NCBI RefSeq assembly: GCF_000735585.1
Contig: NZ_JNNO01000004.1
Span: 1-64,000, forward strand
Source of the DNA: Devosia sp. LC5
GTDB taxonomy: Bacteria; Pseudomonadota; Alphaproteobacteria; Rhizobiales; Devosiaceae
Direction of reading: 5' to 3'
DNA length: 64,000 nucleotides
Shown here one piece after another: positions 7,971-17,572 of this stretch. The notes beneath the pieces were generated by a model. It did no database searches and was not told where the DNA came from. It worked only from the letters and a program-made list of their open reading frames with translations. Both the position numbers and the translations under genes were made by a program. Each line of letters begins with the position of its first letter. Within the stretch, counting starts at the first letter, position 1.

Positions 7971-9948
7971 ACTGGGGCAGCCGGACGTCTTCCATATAGG
8001 GCGCCACCAACCGGATCGGGATGGCCCTTCCGTGGTCGCGCAGCGAGAGTGTTTGCGGCGCTTGCCTGGCCATGAGTGCGATGGCGCCTTTGTCACTGGT
8101 GCGCAGGATGACGCCCACGGCATGCCGCGGATCGTGATCGCTGGACGAGCGGTGGATGAGGCTGCCGGGGTCGAGCATGCGGGGTTCGACGGGCGCAACC
8201 AGCCAGAGTTCGGCATCACTACCAAAACGAGCGGCGAGAAAGGCTGGGACGAGCGGCGGCGTGACTGGCTGGGGCGGCGGAGTTGAGTTGGTGCCGATGA
8301 CCACCATGCCGACGCGCTCCTGGGCGACGATGCCAGCGCGATCGGCCGGGATGACGTCCAGTTGCACACCAGCAGCGATGGCTGCGATGTCGAGTGATTG
8401 CGGTGTGTCGGCGAGCGACCAAAGGCGGGGCTTTTTGCGCCATGATAGGCGGCCTTTGCTGGGCGCGTGCGGGCGTTCGAGCAAACGCAATCCGCTGTCG
8501 AGCATGGCGGGCGGGCCGGCTTCGGGCATGAGCGGGCTGATCGGGCAAGGTGCATCCGGCGTTTCGTGGATCGGGTCGATGACGACGTCATGGACCGGCT
8601 TGCGGTCGCGGCCCAGCAGCATGTTTACCGCGTCCGCGCCGCTATCGACGGCAGCGTGGCGGCTGAAATAGCCGGCCGCTGAACCGGCAAGGGCGACGCC
8701 GGTGGGACCATCCAGCGGTTCCAGCCGGTGGGTTTGGGCGTTCCAGCGGCTGTGGCCGCCGGCCATATGCCAGAGCGTCAGATCAGGCTGCCAGCCACCG
8801 CAGACGATCAGGCGATCGCCAGTGACCTGGGCATCTGGTCTGGTCTGCCGCCCGGCGGATAGATGCGACGCCAGGGTGATGCCCCGGCCTTTGGCGGGCT
8901 GGGCCGAGGCGGGAACCAGACCCGGCGCCATGGTGATGCCATAGGCTTTGGCGAATTCGATGAAGCGCGATTGCGGCTGCGGTCTGGTGTCGAGAATGCG
9001 GGTGACCGATACGCCTGCATCGCTGGCCAGCATGGCGAGGCGATAGGCGGGATTGCTGGCGGTGGCGATCAGCGCAGTCTGGCCCGGCCACACGCCATAG
9101 CGGCTCGCCAGTTCGAAGGCTTCGAGTGCGCCCATGACACCGGGCAGGCGATTGCCGGGGAAGATCGGGAGGCGTTCGACGGCGCCGGTCGCCAGGATAA
9201 TGCGGGGCGCGTGGATCAGGACGGCTCGACCTTGGGCGGCATCGACAATATGGACGCGCAACAGGCCTGGCCGCTGCGCGGTGACTTCGGCGCAGAGCTG
9301 GACGGCGATGCCTGCCTTGGTGACGGCGGAGGACAGGCGCTCAATGCTCTGGTCAGGCGTTTCCTCGCCATCCTGGGTGCCGAACAGGCGCGAATGGCCA
9401 CCTAACAGCGATGTGGCTTCGAGCAGCATGACCGACAGACCGGCCTTGTTGCCCGCCAGTGCCGCAGCCATGCCCGTAACGCCGCCGCCGACCACGACGA
9501 GGTCGTATTCCAGTTCTGCTTCGATGGGGCTATCGAGCCATGGTTGGACGAGGCTTTGCCCGCCATCGAGCTTGAGGCCGAGCGAACGGGCGGGGCGGAG
9601 GATGCGGCCGAGCAGGCCGTGCCGCTGGGCTGGACCGGCGACGGTGAGATAGTCCGCGCCTTCGGTGACCGACACCCGCGCCATGGGCAGGGCGCGTAGC
9701 GTGTCGCCCGGGTGTCGCACAGGAATGATGGACGGGGCAAAGCGGGCACTGAGCGCCAGGGGCCGGCCGCCGCGCTGACCGGCCGTGTCGATGCCGGCGG
9801 CCAAGGCGGCGCTGAGCACGCTGTCGCCCACGAAAGCCTCGATAATCCTGCCGTCGAGCCGGAATTTGAGCGGCTTGCTGCGATCGATCAGGCTGCCGGA
9901 GAATTGGTGGGGCGTGGTGGCTGCCAGGCGATTGGGCTGGCCGGTCAT
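7969..9948 (-). CDS. FAD/NAD-dependent oxidoreductase, sarcosine oxidase alpha-subunit-like but short
   Basis: A 659-residue flavoprotein. The N-terminus (residues 25-105) matches the 2Fe-2S-ferredoxin-like fold that begins sarcosine oxidase alpha subunits (KPLKFRLDGR...GDSVLSAALAAGI) and, as in those proteins, lacks cluster cysteines. A Rossmann FAD site follows at about 148 (DLVVVGGGVTGMAAAL), then a second nucleotide-binding region and LIVCGGWQPDLTLW. Classical SoxA is about 1000 residues with a C-terminal GcvT-like folate domain; here that domain is missing or reduced to about 100 residues. The stop and start overlap by 4 bases with the upstream partner, so the two are coupled. Likely role: oxidation of a secondary amine or amino acid; substrate unknown. 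Confidence 0.7.
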   Translation of the reverse strand: MTGQPNRLAATTPHQFSGSLIDRSKPLKFRLDGRIIEAFVGDSVLSAALAAGIDTAGQRGGRPLALSARFAPSIIPVRHPGDTLRALPMARVSVTEGADYLTVAGPAQRHGLLGRILRPARSLGLKLDGGQSLVQPWLDSPIEAELEYDLVVVGGGVTGMAAALAGNKAGLSVMLLEATSLLGGHSRLFGTQDGEETPDQSIERLSSAVTKAGIAVQLCAEVTAQRPGLLRVHIVDAAQGRAVLIHAPRIILATGAVERLPIFPGNRLPGVMGALEAFELASRYGVWPGQTALIATASNPAYRLAMLASDAGVSVTRILDTRPQPQSRFIEFAKAYGITMAPGLVPASAQPAKGRGITLASHLSAGRQTRPDAQVTGDRLIVCGGWQPDLTLWHMAGGHSRWNAQTHRLEPLDGPTGVALAGSAAGYFSRHAAVDSGADAVNMLLGRDRKPVHDVVIDPIHETPDAPCPISPLMPEAGPPAMLDSGLRLLERPHAPSKGRLSWRKKPRLWSLADTPQSLDIAAIAAGVQLDVIPADRAGIVAQERVGMVVIGTNSTPPPQPVTPPLVPAFLAARFGSDAELWLVAPVEPRMLDPGSLIHRSSSDHDPRHAVGVILRTSDKGAIALMARQAPQTLSLRDHGRAIPIRLVAPYMEDVRLPQ

Positions 9949-11015
9949 GACATTGCCTCCAGCGGCGCGGCATATTCCGCGACTGGCGAGGTGTGGGCCG
10001 AGCGGGTCACCAGCCGCGCCGCCAGCCAGCGGTTCTCATCTTCCGTCGCAACGCCTGCCAGCCATCGAGCGAGGGCGGGCGCAAAGAACATGCCGCTTGG
10101 CCCGAACCCTGCCAGCACATCGGGGCCGCTGCCATCGATGCGGCCGGCGGCGGGGGCGCCGTCGCGTGTGATGAGGCTCTCATATTGCGATTGGCCGGCG
10201 CGATGCACCGTGCCGCCGAGCAGGGCGCTGATCTTGCCAAGTACATTATCCATCGGCCCTGGGGCAAAGGCCGCGACACCGCCTTCGGGGCGCTGCCAGA
10301 GAGTGAGGCCGCTATCGATTTCGAGCATGACGGGCGCGGCGATCCGCCCGGTCGGCTCGGTGAGGATGGTCGTGGCGGGTCGACGCAGCAGCAGGGTGGG
10401 CCAGTTTTCGGCAGGCAGGTGGCGCAGGATTGCGGCGTCATCAGCCAGCACGCATTGGGTAGCAGATATGGCTGCTTCACCGAAGCGGATTTCCCCGCTG
10501 CCATCGGTGTGGACGACGATGTCGCTGCGCGGATCGAGCACGCTCGCGCCTTGCTGCACCATCCAGCGGTCGAGCGCCGGTTCGGCCACGACGCGGTGGA
10601 TCATGGTGACATCGCGAAACACCACGCCTTCGCGCCCGTTGGACAGGGCATTGGGCCGCAGCTTTTCGACGGCGAGGCCAAAGCCCTGGGCAATCTGCCG
10701 GATATGGGCGAGCGCCTGTTGCCCTTCGGCGCTATCGGCGAACAGCACCGGATCAAGACGCCCCCAGCTGGTACGCCCGCCGATTCGGGTGATCAGCTTT
10801 TGCACCACGGGTTGGGCCGCCCGCAGCAGGGCCCAGCTGTCGGGCCGGGTGAGCGGCGCGATCGATAGATCGAGATCGCGCGGCAGACGGAAACCTGATC
10901 GGCTTTCGCCGACAAAAACCACTGATTTGCCATGTGTTCCGGCCAGCAGTCCGGCGAGCAGCCGCGCTTGCGGGGTCGTGCCCAGAATGGCGAAATCGGC
11001 TTGGGCCTGGCTCAT
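9945..11015 (-). CDS. DadA/SoxB-like FAD-dependent oxidoreductase with a degenerate FAD motif
   Basis: A 356-residue protein with the overall layout of D-amino-acid or sarcosine oxidase beta-type flavoproteins, including the C-terminal FAD-contact stretch DVLAGFGPSGMFFAPALA. The N-terminal dinucleotide motif that should read GxGxxG reads FAILGTTPQARLLAG, so two of the glycines are gone and FAD binding is doubtful. Together with the short SoxA-like gene it overlaps by 4 bases, the pair may be a reduced heterodimer, a variant amine oxidase or a decaying operon. The first base of the start codon lies 126 bases from the divergent ccmI start. Confidence 0.65.
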   Translation of the reverse strand: MSQAQADFAILGTTPQARLLAGLLAGTHGKSVVFVGESRSGFRLPRDLDLSIAPLTRPDSWALLRAAQPVVQKLITRIGGRTSWGRLDPVLFADSAEGQQALAHIRQIAQGFGLAVEKLRPNALSNGREGVVFRDVTMIHRVVAEPALDRWMVQQGASVLDPRSDIVVHTDGSGEIRFGEAAISATQCVLADDAAILRHLPAENWPTLLLRRPATTILTEPTGRIAAPVMLEIDSGLTLWQRPEGGVAAFAPGPMDNVLGKISALLGGTVHRAGQSQYESLITRDGAPAAGRIDGSGPDVLAGFGPSGMFFAPALARWLAGVATEDENRWLAARLVTRSAHTSPVAEYAAPLEAMS

Positions 11016-11141
11016 GCCGGCAGACGCCAGGCCTGTGGCAATGGGTCCGGCTCAATGATGTGTGTGAGGGTAGCTTTTCGTGTCATTCGGCCTATAGATG
11101 GCGCGTTCTTGCCGCTGGGCGGCGTCAAGCATTTGGGATCC

Positions 11142-12227
11142 ATGCTGTTCTGGTTCATCGCCATTGCCATTACCGCCATAGCCTGCGCCGCACTTTTTTA
11201 CGCGGCGGGTGGGCGCACGGTCAACGTGAGCGCGGCGGAAACCGGGGATAGCAACAGCCATTTTCGCCTGGTGCTCGCCGGAATCGACGCGGATCTGGCC
11301 GCGGGCAAGCTGGGCGAGGCCGAAGCCAATGCCGCCAGAAGCGAACTGGCGCGCGAAATCATCCGGCTCAAGGCCGAAACCGGCAAGACTGTTGCCGCTG
11401 GTGACCTGGGGCGCACACCGCTCTTGGTGGGTCTGGCTGGCATCGCCATTCTGGCCTTTGCCATCTATGCCGCTTTGGGCAATCCGAACTTGCCCGGCCA
11501 GCCCTTGGCAGACCGCACCGAGATTGCCACCCAATCGCTTGACCTCGGCACGGCGGTGGCTCGCATCGAGCAGCAATTGGCCGCCAAGCCCGATGACGTA
11601 CGCGGCTGGGCCGTGATCGCCCCCGCCTATACCGAAATGGGCCGCTTTGCCGACGCGGCAAAGGCCTATCGGCGGGTGATCGAATTGAGCGGACCCACGC
11701 CGAAATTGCAGACCAGCCTGGCCGAAGCGCTGTTGCTCGAGTCCAATGGCGCCGGTTCAGACGAAGCCATGACCTTGCTGCGCGCCGCCTCGGTCAGCGA
11801 TCCGGCCGATCCGCTGCCGCGGCTTTACCTGGCGGCCGAACTGACCCGCACTGGGCAATATGACGAGGCGGCCACGGCCTGGCAGGGCGCATTGGCGCTG
11901 TCCCAGGGCACCGAACCCTGGCTGGCCGCGGCGCAGCAGGGATTGGCCGTTGCCCAGAATGATGGTGCACCCGCGGGCCCCAGCCCCGGCGAATCCCAGA
12001 TGATCGCCCAGATGGTGGGCGGACTGGCCGACCGGCTTGCCTCGCAAGGCGGCTCGGTTGAGGAGTGGATGCAATTGGTGCGCGCCTATCTCGTGCTTGG
12101 CGACAAGGCGCAGGCCCAGATGGCCTATGACGATGCCGTCGCGGCCTATCCAAAGGCATTCGATCGTGGTGAACTCGATTCCATCGCGCTCAATGCCGGA
12201 CTAACACTGAACGGAGCGACCCCATGA
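11142..12227 (+). CDS. ccmI: Cytochrome c maturation protein CcmI (CycH)
   Basis: Inner-membrane chaperone for apocytochrome c that hands the substrate to the CcmF/CcmH haem ligation complex. N-terminal membrane span (MLFWFIAIAITAIACAALFY) and a second at about 86-108, then a periplasmic region of tetratricopeptide-like repeats (DDVRGWAVIAPAYTEMGRFADAAKAYRRV; later DPLPRLYLAAELTRTGQYDEAATAW). The ATG at 11142 is chosen because the span begins there; the open frame upstream overlaps the divergent oxidoreductase. 361 residues. Stop and the next start overlap (ATGA), opening a tightly packed ccm operon. Confidence 0.9.
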   Translation: MLFWFIAIAITAIACAALFYAAGGRTVNVSAAETGDSNSHFRLVLAGIDADLAAGKLGEAEANAARSELAREIIRLKAETGKTVAAGDLGRTPLLVGLAGIAILAFAIYAALGNPNLPGQPLADRTEIATQSLDLGTAVARIEQQLAAKPDDVRGWAVIAPAYTEMGRFADAAKAYRRVIELSGPTPKLQTSLAEALLLESNGAGSDEAMTLLRAASVSDPADPLPRLYLAAELTRTGQYDEAATAWQGALALSQGTEPWLAAAQQGLAVAQNDGAPAGPSPGESQMIAQMVGGLADRLASQGGSVEEWMQLVRAYLVLGDKAQAQMAYDDAVAAYPKAFDRGELDSIALNAGLTLNGATP

Positions 12228-12697
12228 GCATGCCTGCCGCCATCCGCAAAAAGGGCTGGTCGCGCAAGCAGAAGCGGCTCGCTGTTATCGCTGGGCTCGC
12301 TATGGTCGTGGCGCTGGCGGCCACGCTGGTGCTGGTGGCGCTGCGGGACCAGATCGTGTTTTTCTATTCCCCCTCCGATGTGATTGCGCGTGACGTTGCG
12401 CCGGGCCATCCCATTCGCCTGGGCGGCATGGTCAAGGACGGCACCTGGACCCGCAACGGGCAGGACAATACCTTCACTGTGACCGATGGTGGGCACGACA
12501 TTGTCGCGCACTATACCGGCATCCTGCCGGACCTGTTCCGTGAGGGGCAGGGCGTGGTGGCTGAAGGCAGCATGACGCCTGAGGGTGGCTTTATCGCTAC
12601 CAATGTGCTGGCCAAGCATGATGAGAATTACATTCCCAAGGAAGTCGTCGAGGCGCTGAAGGCGCAGGGCGAATGGCGGCCGGAGGGAGGGCAGTGA
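12224..12697 (+). CDS. ccmE: Cytochrome c maturation haem chaperone CcmE (CycJ)
   Basis: Periplasmic, membrane-anchored haem chaperone of 157 residues. One N-terminal span (about 20-41), then the beta-barrel OB-fold with LGGMVKDGTW and YTGILPDLFREGQGVV, and the covalent haem ligand His132 with Tyr136 in KHDENYIP. These are the known functional residues of the family. It overlaps ccmI by 4 bases and ccmF by 1 base (TGATG), consistent with coupled translation. Confidence 0.95.
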   Translation: MSMPAAIRKKGWSRKQKRLAVIAGLAMVVALAATLVLVALRDQIVFFYSPSDVIARDVAPGHPIRLGGMVKDGTWTRNGQDNTFTVTDGGHDIVAHYTGILPDLFREGQGVVAEGSMTPEGGFIATNVLAKHDENYIPKEVVEALKAQGEWRPEGGQ

Positions 12698-14670
12698 TGA
12701 GCATCGAACTCGGCCATTTCGCCCTCATCCTCGCCTTTGCAGTCGCCACGGTCTCAACCATTGGCGGCTATATGTTCTGGCGGCGGGGGCAGCGGGTTGC
12801 GCTGGTGCTGAGCCAGGGCGCGGTGCTGCAATTCGTGCTGGTGGCGGCGGCGTTCGCAGCGCTGATCCAGGCATTCATCGCCTCCGATTTTAGCCTGGCT
12901 CTCGCGGTCAACAATTCGCATTCGCTCAAGCCGCTGATCTACAAAATCTCCGGCGTCTGGGGCAATCACGAAGGCTCCATGGTGCTGTGGATCCTGATCC
13001 TGGTGGCGTTCGGGGCCATGGTGGCGACCTTTGGCCGGCGCCTGCCATCTGATCTCATGACGCTGGTGCTGGCGACGCAAAGCCTGCTGGTGGCGGCCTT
13101 TGGCGGGTTTACGCTATTCACCTCCAATCCCTTTGCCCGCATGGTGCCGCCCCCGCTTGAGGGCAATGACCTCAACCCGGTGCTGCAGGACGTTGGCCTC
13201 GCCATCCATCCGCCGCTGCTTTACGCGGGCTATGTCGGCTTCTCGATCTGCTTTTCCTTCGCCATCGCCGCGCTGATTTCGGGCCGCATTGATCAGGCCT
13301 GGGCGCGTTGGGTACGCCCCTGGACCATGCTGAGCTGGACCTTTCTGACGCTGGGCATCGCCATGGGATCCTACTGGGCCTATTACGAGCTGGGCTGGGG
13401 CGGCTGGTGGTTCTGGGACCCGGTGGAAAATGCCAGCTTCATGCCGTGGCTGGCGGGCACCGCGCTGCTGCATTCGGCGCTGGTGATGGAAAAGCGCAAT
13501 GCGCTCAAGATCTGGACAATCTTTTTGTCCATCATCACCTTCTCGCTGTCCCTGCTGGGCACCTTCCTCGTGCGCTCGGGTATCCTGACCTCGGTGCACA
13601 CCTTTGCCAGCGATCCAACGCGGGGCCTGGTGATCCTGGCCCTGCTGGCGCTGGTCATTGGCGGCGCGTTTTTCCTGTTTGCGCTGCGGGCTTCCTCGCT
13701 GCGTCAGGGCGGGCTGTTTGCGCCGGTCAGCCGCGAAGGGGCGCTGATCGTCAACAATCTGTTTCTCGCCACGGCAGTCGGCGCGGTGCTGGTGGGGACG
13801 CTCTATCCGCTACTGCTCGACGCACTGGTGGGCACGACGATTTCGGTTGGCGCACCCTTTTTCAATCTCACCTTTGGTGCGCTGATGGCGCCGCTGCTGG
13901 TCGTGCTGCCGTTTGGTCCGTTCCTCGCTTGGAAGCGAGCGGATGTGATGGCGGCGGCGCAACGCCTGATGGGCGCGGCAGCTTTGGCTGTTTTCCTCAC
14001 CATCCTGATTTCGGCTTTGGGCGGCGTTTCTATTTCGCTGGCGCCGCTGGGCCTCTTGCTCGGCTTCTGGGTAGCTTTCGGCGCCATTGCCGAATTGGTG
14101 GACCGCAGCAAGCTGGGCCGCGTTCCCCTGGGCGAAAGCTGGCGCCGGCTTGCGGGCCTGCCGCGCTCGGCCTTTTCCACCGCCATCGCCCATTTCGGCA
14201 TGGGTGTCACCGTGCTCGGTATCGTCGCCACCAGCGCCTGGGAAACCGAATTGGTCACCACGCTCAATCCGGGCGAGACGGCAGAATTGTCGGGCTATTC
14301 CATCGCCTTTGACAGTTTCAGCCAGACCGCCGCGCAAAACTATGTCGCCGATGAGGGGCATTTCACCATCACGGGACCAGATGGCAAAACCCGCCCCATG
14401 ATTGCGGAACGCCGCACCTATGTCGCCACCGGCACCCCGACTACGGAAGCCGCCATCGAGACTTACGGCTTCTCCCAGCTCTATCTGCAATTGGGCGAGC
14501 CGCTCGACGACACCCATGTGCTGCGCGTCTGGTTCAAGCCCTATATCACCCTGATCTGGCTCGGCGCGCTGCTGATGGCCGGGGCCGGCTTCCTGTCGCT
14601 GACCGACCGGCGGATGCGGATCGGCGTGCCCAAGCGGGTTGCCCATGCAGCAGCGGAGCCAGCCGAATGA
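12697..14670 (+). CDS. ccmF: Cytochrome c haem lyase subunit CcmF (CycK)
   Basis: Integral membrane protein of about 657 residues with 14 or so spans that attaches haem to apocytochrome c. It has the haem-handling tryptophan-rich WWD region ([19 protein letters not shown]) and the flanking WGNHEGSM and [11 protein letters not shown] stretches of the family. The ATG at 12697 overlaps the ccmE stop by one base with GGAGGGAGG in front; a GTG three bases earlier is possible. The gene ends in ATGA, shared with ccmH. Confidence 0.95.
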   Translation: MSIELGHFALILAFAVATVSTIGGYMFWRRGQRVALVLSQGAVLQFVLVAAAFAALIQAFIASDFSLALAVNNSHSLKPLIYKISGVWGNHEGSMVLWILILVAFGAMVATFGRRLPSDLMTLVLATQSLLVAAFGGFTLFTSNPFARMVPPPLEGNDLNPVLQDVGLAIHPPLLYAGYVGFSICFSFAIAALISGRIDQAWARWVRPWTMLSWTFLTLGIAMGSYWAYYELGWGGWWFWDPVENASFMPWLAGTALLHSALVMEKRNALKIWTIFLSIITFSLSLLGTFLVRSGILTSVHTFASDPTRGLVILALLALVIGGAFFLFALRASSLRQGGLFAPVSREGALIVNNLFLATAVGAVLVGTLYPLLLDALVGTTISVGAPFFNLTFGALMAPLLVVLPFGPFLAWKRADVMAAAQRLMGAAALAVFLTILISALGGVSISLAPLGLLLGFWVAFGAIAELVDRSKLGRVPLGESWRRLAGLPRSAFSTAIAHFGMGVTVLGIVATSAWETELVTTLNPGETAELSGYSIAFDSFSQTAAQNYVADEGHFTITGPDGKTRPMIAERRTYVATGTPTTEAAIETYGFSQLYLQLGEPLDDTHVLRVWFKPYITLIWLGALLMAGAGFLSLTDRRMRIGVPKRVAHAAAEPAE

Positions 14671-15137
14671 TCCGGCTTCGTGTGCTTTTGATCGCTCTGG
14701 CGATGAGCGTGGCTCTACCCGGGTTGGCGGTGGGACCGGGGGAAATTCTGCCTGATCCGGTGCTGGAGCAGCGGGCGCGGGATATTTCGGCAGGCCTGCG
14801 GTGCCTCGTCTGCCAGAATCAATCCATCGATGACAGCGATGCCGATCTCGCGCGCGACCTGCGTGTGCTGGTACGCGAGCGGCTGGTGGCCGGCGACACC
14901 GACGAACAGGTGCGGCAATATTTGGTCGACCGCTACGGGGAATATGTGCTGCTCAATCCGCGCCTCAACGCGCATACCATCCTGCTCTGGGTAGCAGCGC
15001 CGCTGCTGTTGCTGGTGGGCCTGGGCGCGGTGGTGATCGCCGCCCGGCGGCGCAACTCTGCCGATGGCGCCGATCTGGATGATGACGAAGCCGCCGTCCT
15101 GGCCGAATTGCAGGACGGGAACGGCCGCGCCGATTGA
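14667..15137 (+). CDS. ccmH: Cytochrome c maturation protein CcmH (CycL)
   Basis: Periplasmic thiol protein of 156 residues that reduces apocytochrome c before haem attachment. A signal peptide of about 22 residues, the redox motif LRCLVCQNQ with Cys46 and Cys49, the conserved [11 protein letters not shown] and [18 protein letters not shown], and a C-terminal membrane anchor (about 108-127). It is the short, CcmL/CycL-type form without the C-terminal TPR domain, which here is supplied by ccmI. Confidence 0.95.
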   Translation: MIRLRVLLIALAMSVALPGLAVGPGEILPDPVLEQRARDISAGLRCLVCQNQSIDDSDADLARDLRVLVRERLVAGDTDEQVRQYLVDRYGEYVLLNPRLNAHTILLWVAAPLLLLVGLGAVVIAARRRNSADGADLDDDEAAVLAELQDGNGRAD

Positions 15138-15219
15138 GCGTTTTGCCGGACCCCGCGGAGTGTGGCGGAACCGTGATGAAAGGCTGCCGCATTCCCGCCA
15201 GCAACATTGCGAAACCTTA

Positions 15220-15234
15220 ATGTTGGCGCAACAT
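15220..15234. promoter_or_regulatory. Perfect palindrome in the promoter region of the HtrA-type protease gene
   Basis: ATGTTG-GCG-CAACAT is a perfect 6-base inverted repeat around a 3-base centre, 70 bases before the start codon, and a related GCAACATTGC lies at 15201-15210. This could be an operator, or a heat-shock-type promoter element, because the sequence after it (ACATCTTAG) is loosely like the -10 of alphaproteobacterial RpoH promoters. The assignment is tentative. Confidence 0.3.
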
Positions 15235-15304
15235 CTTAGAAAGATCGCGGGGTTCATAACCTGTCGCCATAAGCTGTTGAGGCTTGTCCAAGGAGATTGA
15301 ATCC

Positions 15305-16837
15305 ATGCGCCCGACTATTCTTTCGCGTACCCGCCGCTGGCTCGGAGCTTCGGTCCTGGCTCTCATGGTAGGCATTGGTGGCGTCAGCACCGCCTATGTC
15401 CTGACGGGCCAGGTGGCCAACGCTCAGGTTCAGCCGGCGGCGCAGATCGTCGTGCCCCCGACCGCCGTGCCCCAGGCCGGTTTTGCCGATCTGGTCGAGG
15501 CGGTGAAGCCCGCCGTGGTCTCCATTCTGGTCGAGGCGGAAGATTCGTCGGCCCGCAATGTGCAGCGCGGTGGTGGCCAGTTCCAATTCCAGTTCCCGGA
15601 CCTGCCGCCCGATCACCCGTTCCATGACTTTTTCAACCAGTTCGGTAACGGGCCACGCGGTGGCCCGCAGGGTGCCCCCGACCAGGAGCCGCGCCGCTAC
15701 ATGGCCGCCGGCTCGGGCTTCGTGATTTCCGGCGACGGCTATATCGTCACCAATAATCACGTCGTCGCTGACGCGACCAAGGTGACCGTGGTGTTCGATG
15801 ACGGCACCGAAAAGGAAGCCACGATCGTCGGCACCGACGAGCGCACCGACCTGGCCGTGGTCAAGATCGAAGGCACCGATCTGCCCTTCGTCAAATTCGA
15901 TGAAGCCCCGCCACGCGTCGGCGATTGGGTGGTGGCCATCGGCAACCCGTTCGGCCTTGGTGGCACGGTGACGGCCGGCGTCATCTCCGCATCGGGCCGC
16001 AATATCGGCGGCTCGAACTATGGCGATTTCCTGCAGATCGACGCTGCCGTCAATACGGGCAATTCGGGCGGCCCGGCCTTTAACAGCAATGGCGAAGTGG
16101 TGGGCGTCAATACCGCTATCTATTCGCCAAATGGCGGCAATGTCGGTATCGCCTTCGCCATCCCCGCTGCCACGGTCAAGGCCATTGCGGGCCAGTTGAT
16201 CGAGAGCGGTTCGGTGACCCGCGGCTATCTCGGCGTGTCCATTCAGGACGTGACCCGTGACATCGCCGATGGCGTGGGCCTGGCCGATGCCAAGGGTGCC
16301 ATTGTCCGCGATGCGGCTCCCGATGGTCCTGCCGGTCCCGCTGGCGTCAAGTCCGGTGACATCATCACCGCCGTTGACGGCACCCCGATTGACGATGCGC
16401 TCGGCCTCAGCCGCACCATTGCCAACAAGGCGCCGGACTCCACTGTCGAGCTGACCATCTGGCGCGACGGCAAGGAGACCAAGCTATCGGTCAAGCTGGG
16501 CAAGCTGAATGAAGAAGTGGCCCAGAACGAGCAGAACACCCCGACGCCTCCGGCGCCGGTGGCTCCCTCGCCCTCCAGCGTCGGCATTACCTTGGTGCCG
16601 AACTCTGACGGCTCGGGCGGTCTGCTGATCCAGGACGTCGATGCCGATAGCCAGGCTGCCTCCAAGGGCCTCGCCGTTGGCGACTCGATCCTTGAAGTCG
16701 ACAACAAGCCGGTATCCTCGGTGCAGGAATTTGAATCGGCCCTCGATGCGGTCAAGGCGCGTGGGCTCAACACCGCCCTGGTCAAGGCCAGCCGCGATGG
16801 CGAGGCGCGCTTCATCGGCCTGCCGCTCGGCAACTAA
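15305..16837 (+). CDS. degP: Periplasmic serine protease of the Do/HtrA (DegP) family
   Basis: Envelope quality-control protease and chaperone. The N-terminus has a signal sequence or anchor (cleavage near ANAQ), followed by the protease domain with catalytic triad His152 (TNNHVV), Asp182 (RTDLAVVK) and Ser254 (TGNSGGP), then two PDZ domains, the first around GYLGVSIQDV and the second around GGLLIQDVDADSQAA. The ATG at 15305 has AAGGAG about 10 bases in front, better than a TTG 21 bases upstream. About 510 residues. It is followed after a hairpin by a two-component system, an order familiar in rhizobia, so the kinase may respond to envelope stress. Confidence 0.93.
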   Translation: MRPTILSRTRRWLGASVLALMVGIGGVSTAYVLTGQVANAQVQPAAQIVVPPTAVPQAGFADLVEAVKPAVVSILVEAEDSSARNVQRGGGQFQFQFPDLPPDHPFHDFFNQFGNGPRGGPQGAPDQEPRRYMAAGSGFVISGDGYIVTNNHVVADATKVTVVFDDGTEKEATIVGTDERTDLAVVKIEGTDLPFVKFDEAPPRVGDWVVAIGNPFGLGGTVTAGVISASGRNIGGSNYGDFLQIDAAVNTGNSGGPAFNSNGEVVGVNTAIYSPNGGNVGIAFAIPAATVKAIAGQLIESGSVTRGYLGVSIQDVTRDIADGVGLADAKGAIVRDAAPDGPAGPAGVKSGDIITAVDGTPIDDALGLSRTIANKAPDSTVELTIWRDGKETKLSVKLGKLNEEVAQNEQNTPTPPAPVAPSPSSVGITLVPNSDGSGGLLIQDVDADSQAASKGLAVGDSILEVDNKPVSSVQEFESALDAVKARGLNTALVKASRDGEARFIGLPLGN

Positions 16838-16846
16838 GCCAAACCC

Positions 16847-16870
16847 GGCCCCGGAGATCACTCCGGGGCC
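16847..16870 (+). terminator. Hairpin after the HtrA-type protease gene
   Basis: GGCCCCGGAG and CTCCGGGGCC are perfect 10-base arms around the loop ATCA, followed by ATCTTCTC. It is a strong stem with a weak T stretch, so it is probably a partial terminator or attenuator between the protease and the response regulator genes. Confidence 0.65.
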
Positions 16871-16897
16871 ATCTTCTCAACCTGGATGGAGCCTGCG

Positions 16898-17569
16898 GTG
16901 AAAATTTTGCTCATCGAAGATGATCGCGAGGCCGCGAGTTATCTCATCCAGGCGCTCGATGAAGCCGGACACATCACCCACCACGCTGCCGATGGCGAAA
17001 CCGGTTATGCCATGGCTTCGGGCATGGACTATGACGTGCTGATCGTCGATCGGATGCTGCCGCGCCGCGATGGCCTGTCCATCGTCGAAAGCTTGCGCGC
17101 CGAAGACGACAAGACCCCCGTTCTCATTCTCTCAGCCCTTGGTGAAGTCGATGACCGCGTGACCGGCCTGCGCGCCGGCGGCGACGACTATCTCACCAAG
17201 CCCTATGCCTTTACCGAATTGCTGGCCCGTATCGAGGTGCTGGCGCGCCGCTCCAGCCCCGCGGAAGCTGCCACCAGCTATGAGGTTGCAGGCCTGCACC
17301 TGGACCGGCTCTCCCGCAAGGTCGAGCGCGATGGCGAAACCATCCTGCTGCAGCCGCGCGAATTCCGCTTGCTTGAATATCTGATGAAGAACGCCGGCAA
17401 GGTGGTGACCCGCACCATGCTGCTCGAGAACGTCTGGGACTATCACTTCGACCCCCAGACCAATGTCATCGATGTACACATGTCCCGCCTGCGCTCCAAG
17501 ATCGACAAGGGGCATGCCTCCCCGCTGCTGCATACGGTGCGCGGCGCCGGCTACATGATCCGCGAGTAG
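16898..17569 (+). CDS. OmpR-family response regulator of the second two-component system
   Basis: Transcription factor with a receiver domain (acidic pair in LLIEDD, phospho-acceptor Asp51 in LIVDRMLPRRDG, Lys in TKPYAF) and a winged-helix DNA-binding domain ending SRLRSKID...LHTVRGAGYMIRE. About 223 residues. The GTG at 16898 has GGAG 6 bases before it and gives the usual KILLIEDD beginning; an ATG at 16886 would add four residues. It is followed 3 bases later by its kinase. Probably regulates envelope-stress genes with the protease upstream (inference). Confidence 0.88.
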   Translation: MKILLIEDDREAASYLIQALDEAGHITHHAADGETGYAMASGMDYDVLIVDRMLPRRDGLSIVESLRAEDDKTPVLILSALGEVDDRVTGLRAGGDDYLTKPYAFTELLARIEVLARRSSPAEAATSYEVAGLHLDRLSRKVERDGETILLQPREFRLLEYLMKNAGKVVTRTMLLENVWDYHFDPQTNVIDVHMSRLRSKIDKGHASPLLHTVRGAGYMIRE

Positions 17570-17572
17570 ACA

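Noticed and set aside
9712-11058. Long plus-strand frame opposite the SoxAB-like genes
   Set aside because: Low-complexity Ser/Arg/Ala product with no motif, while the minus strand shows flavoprotein folds.
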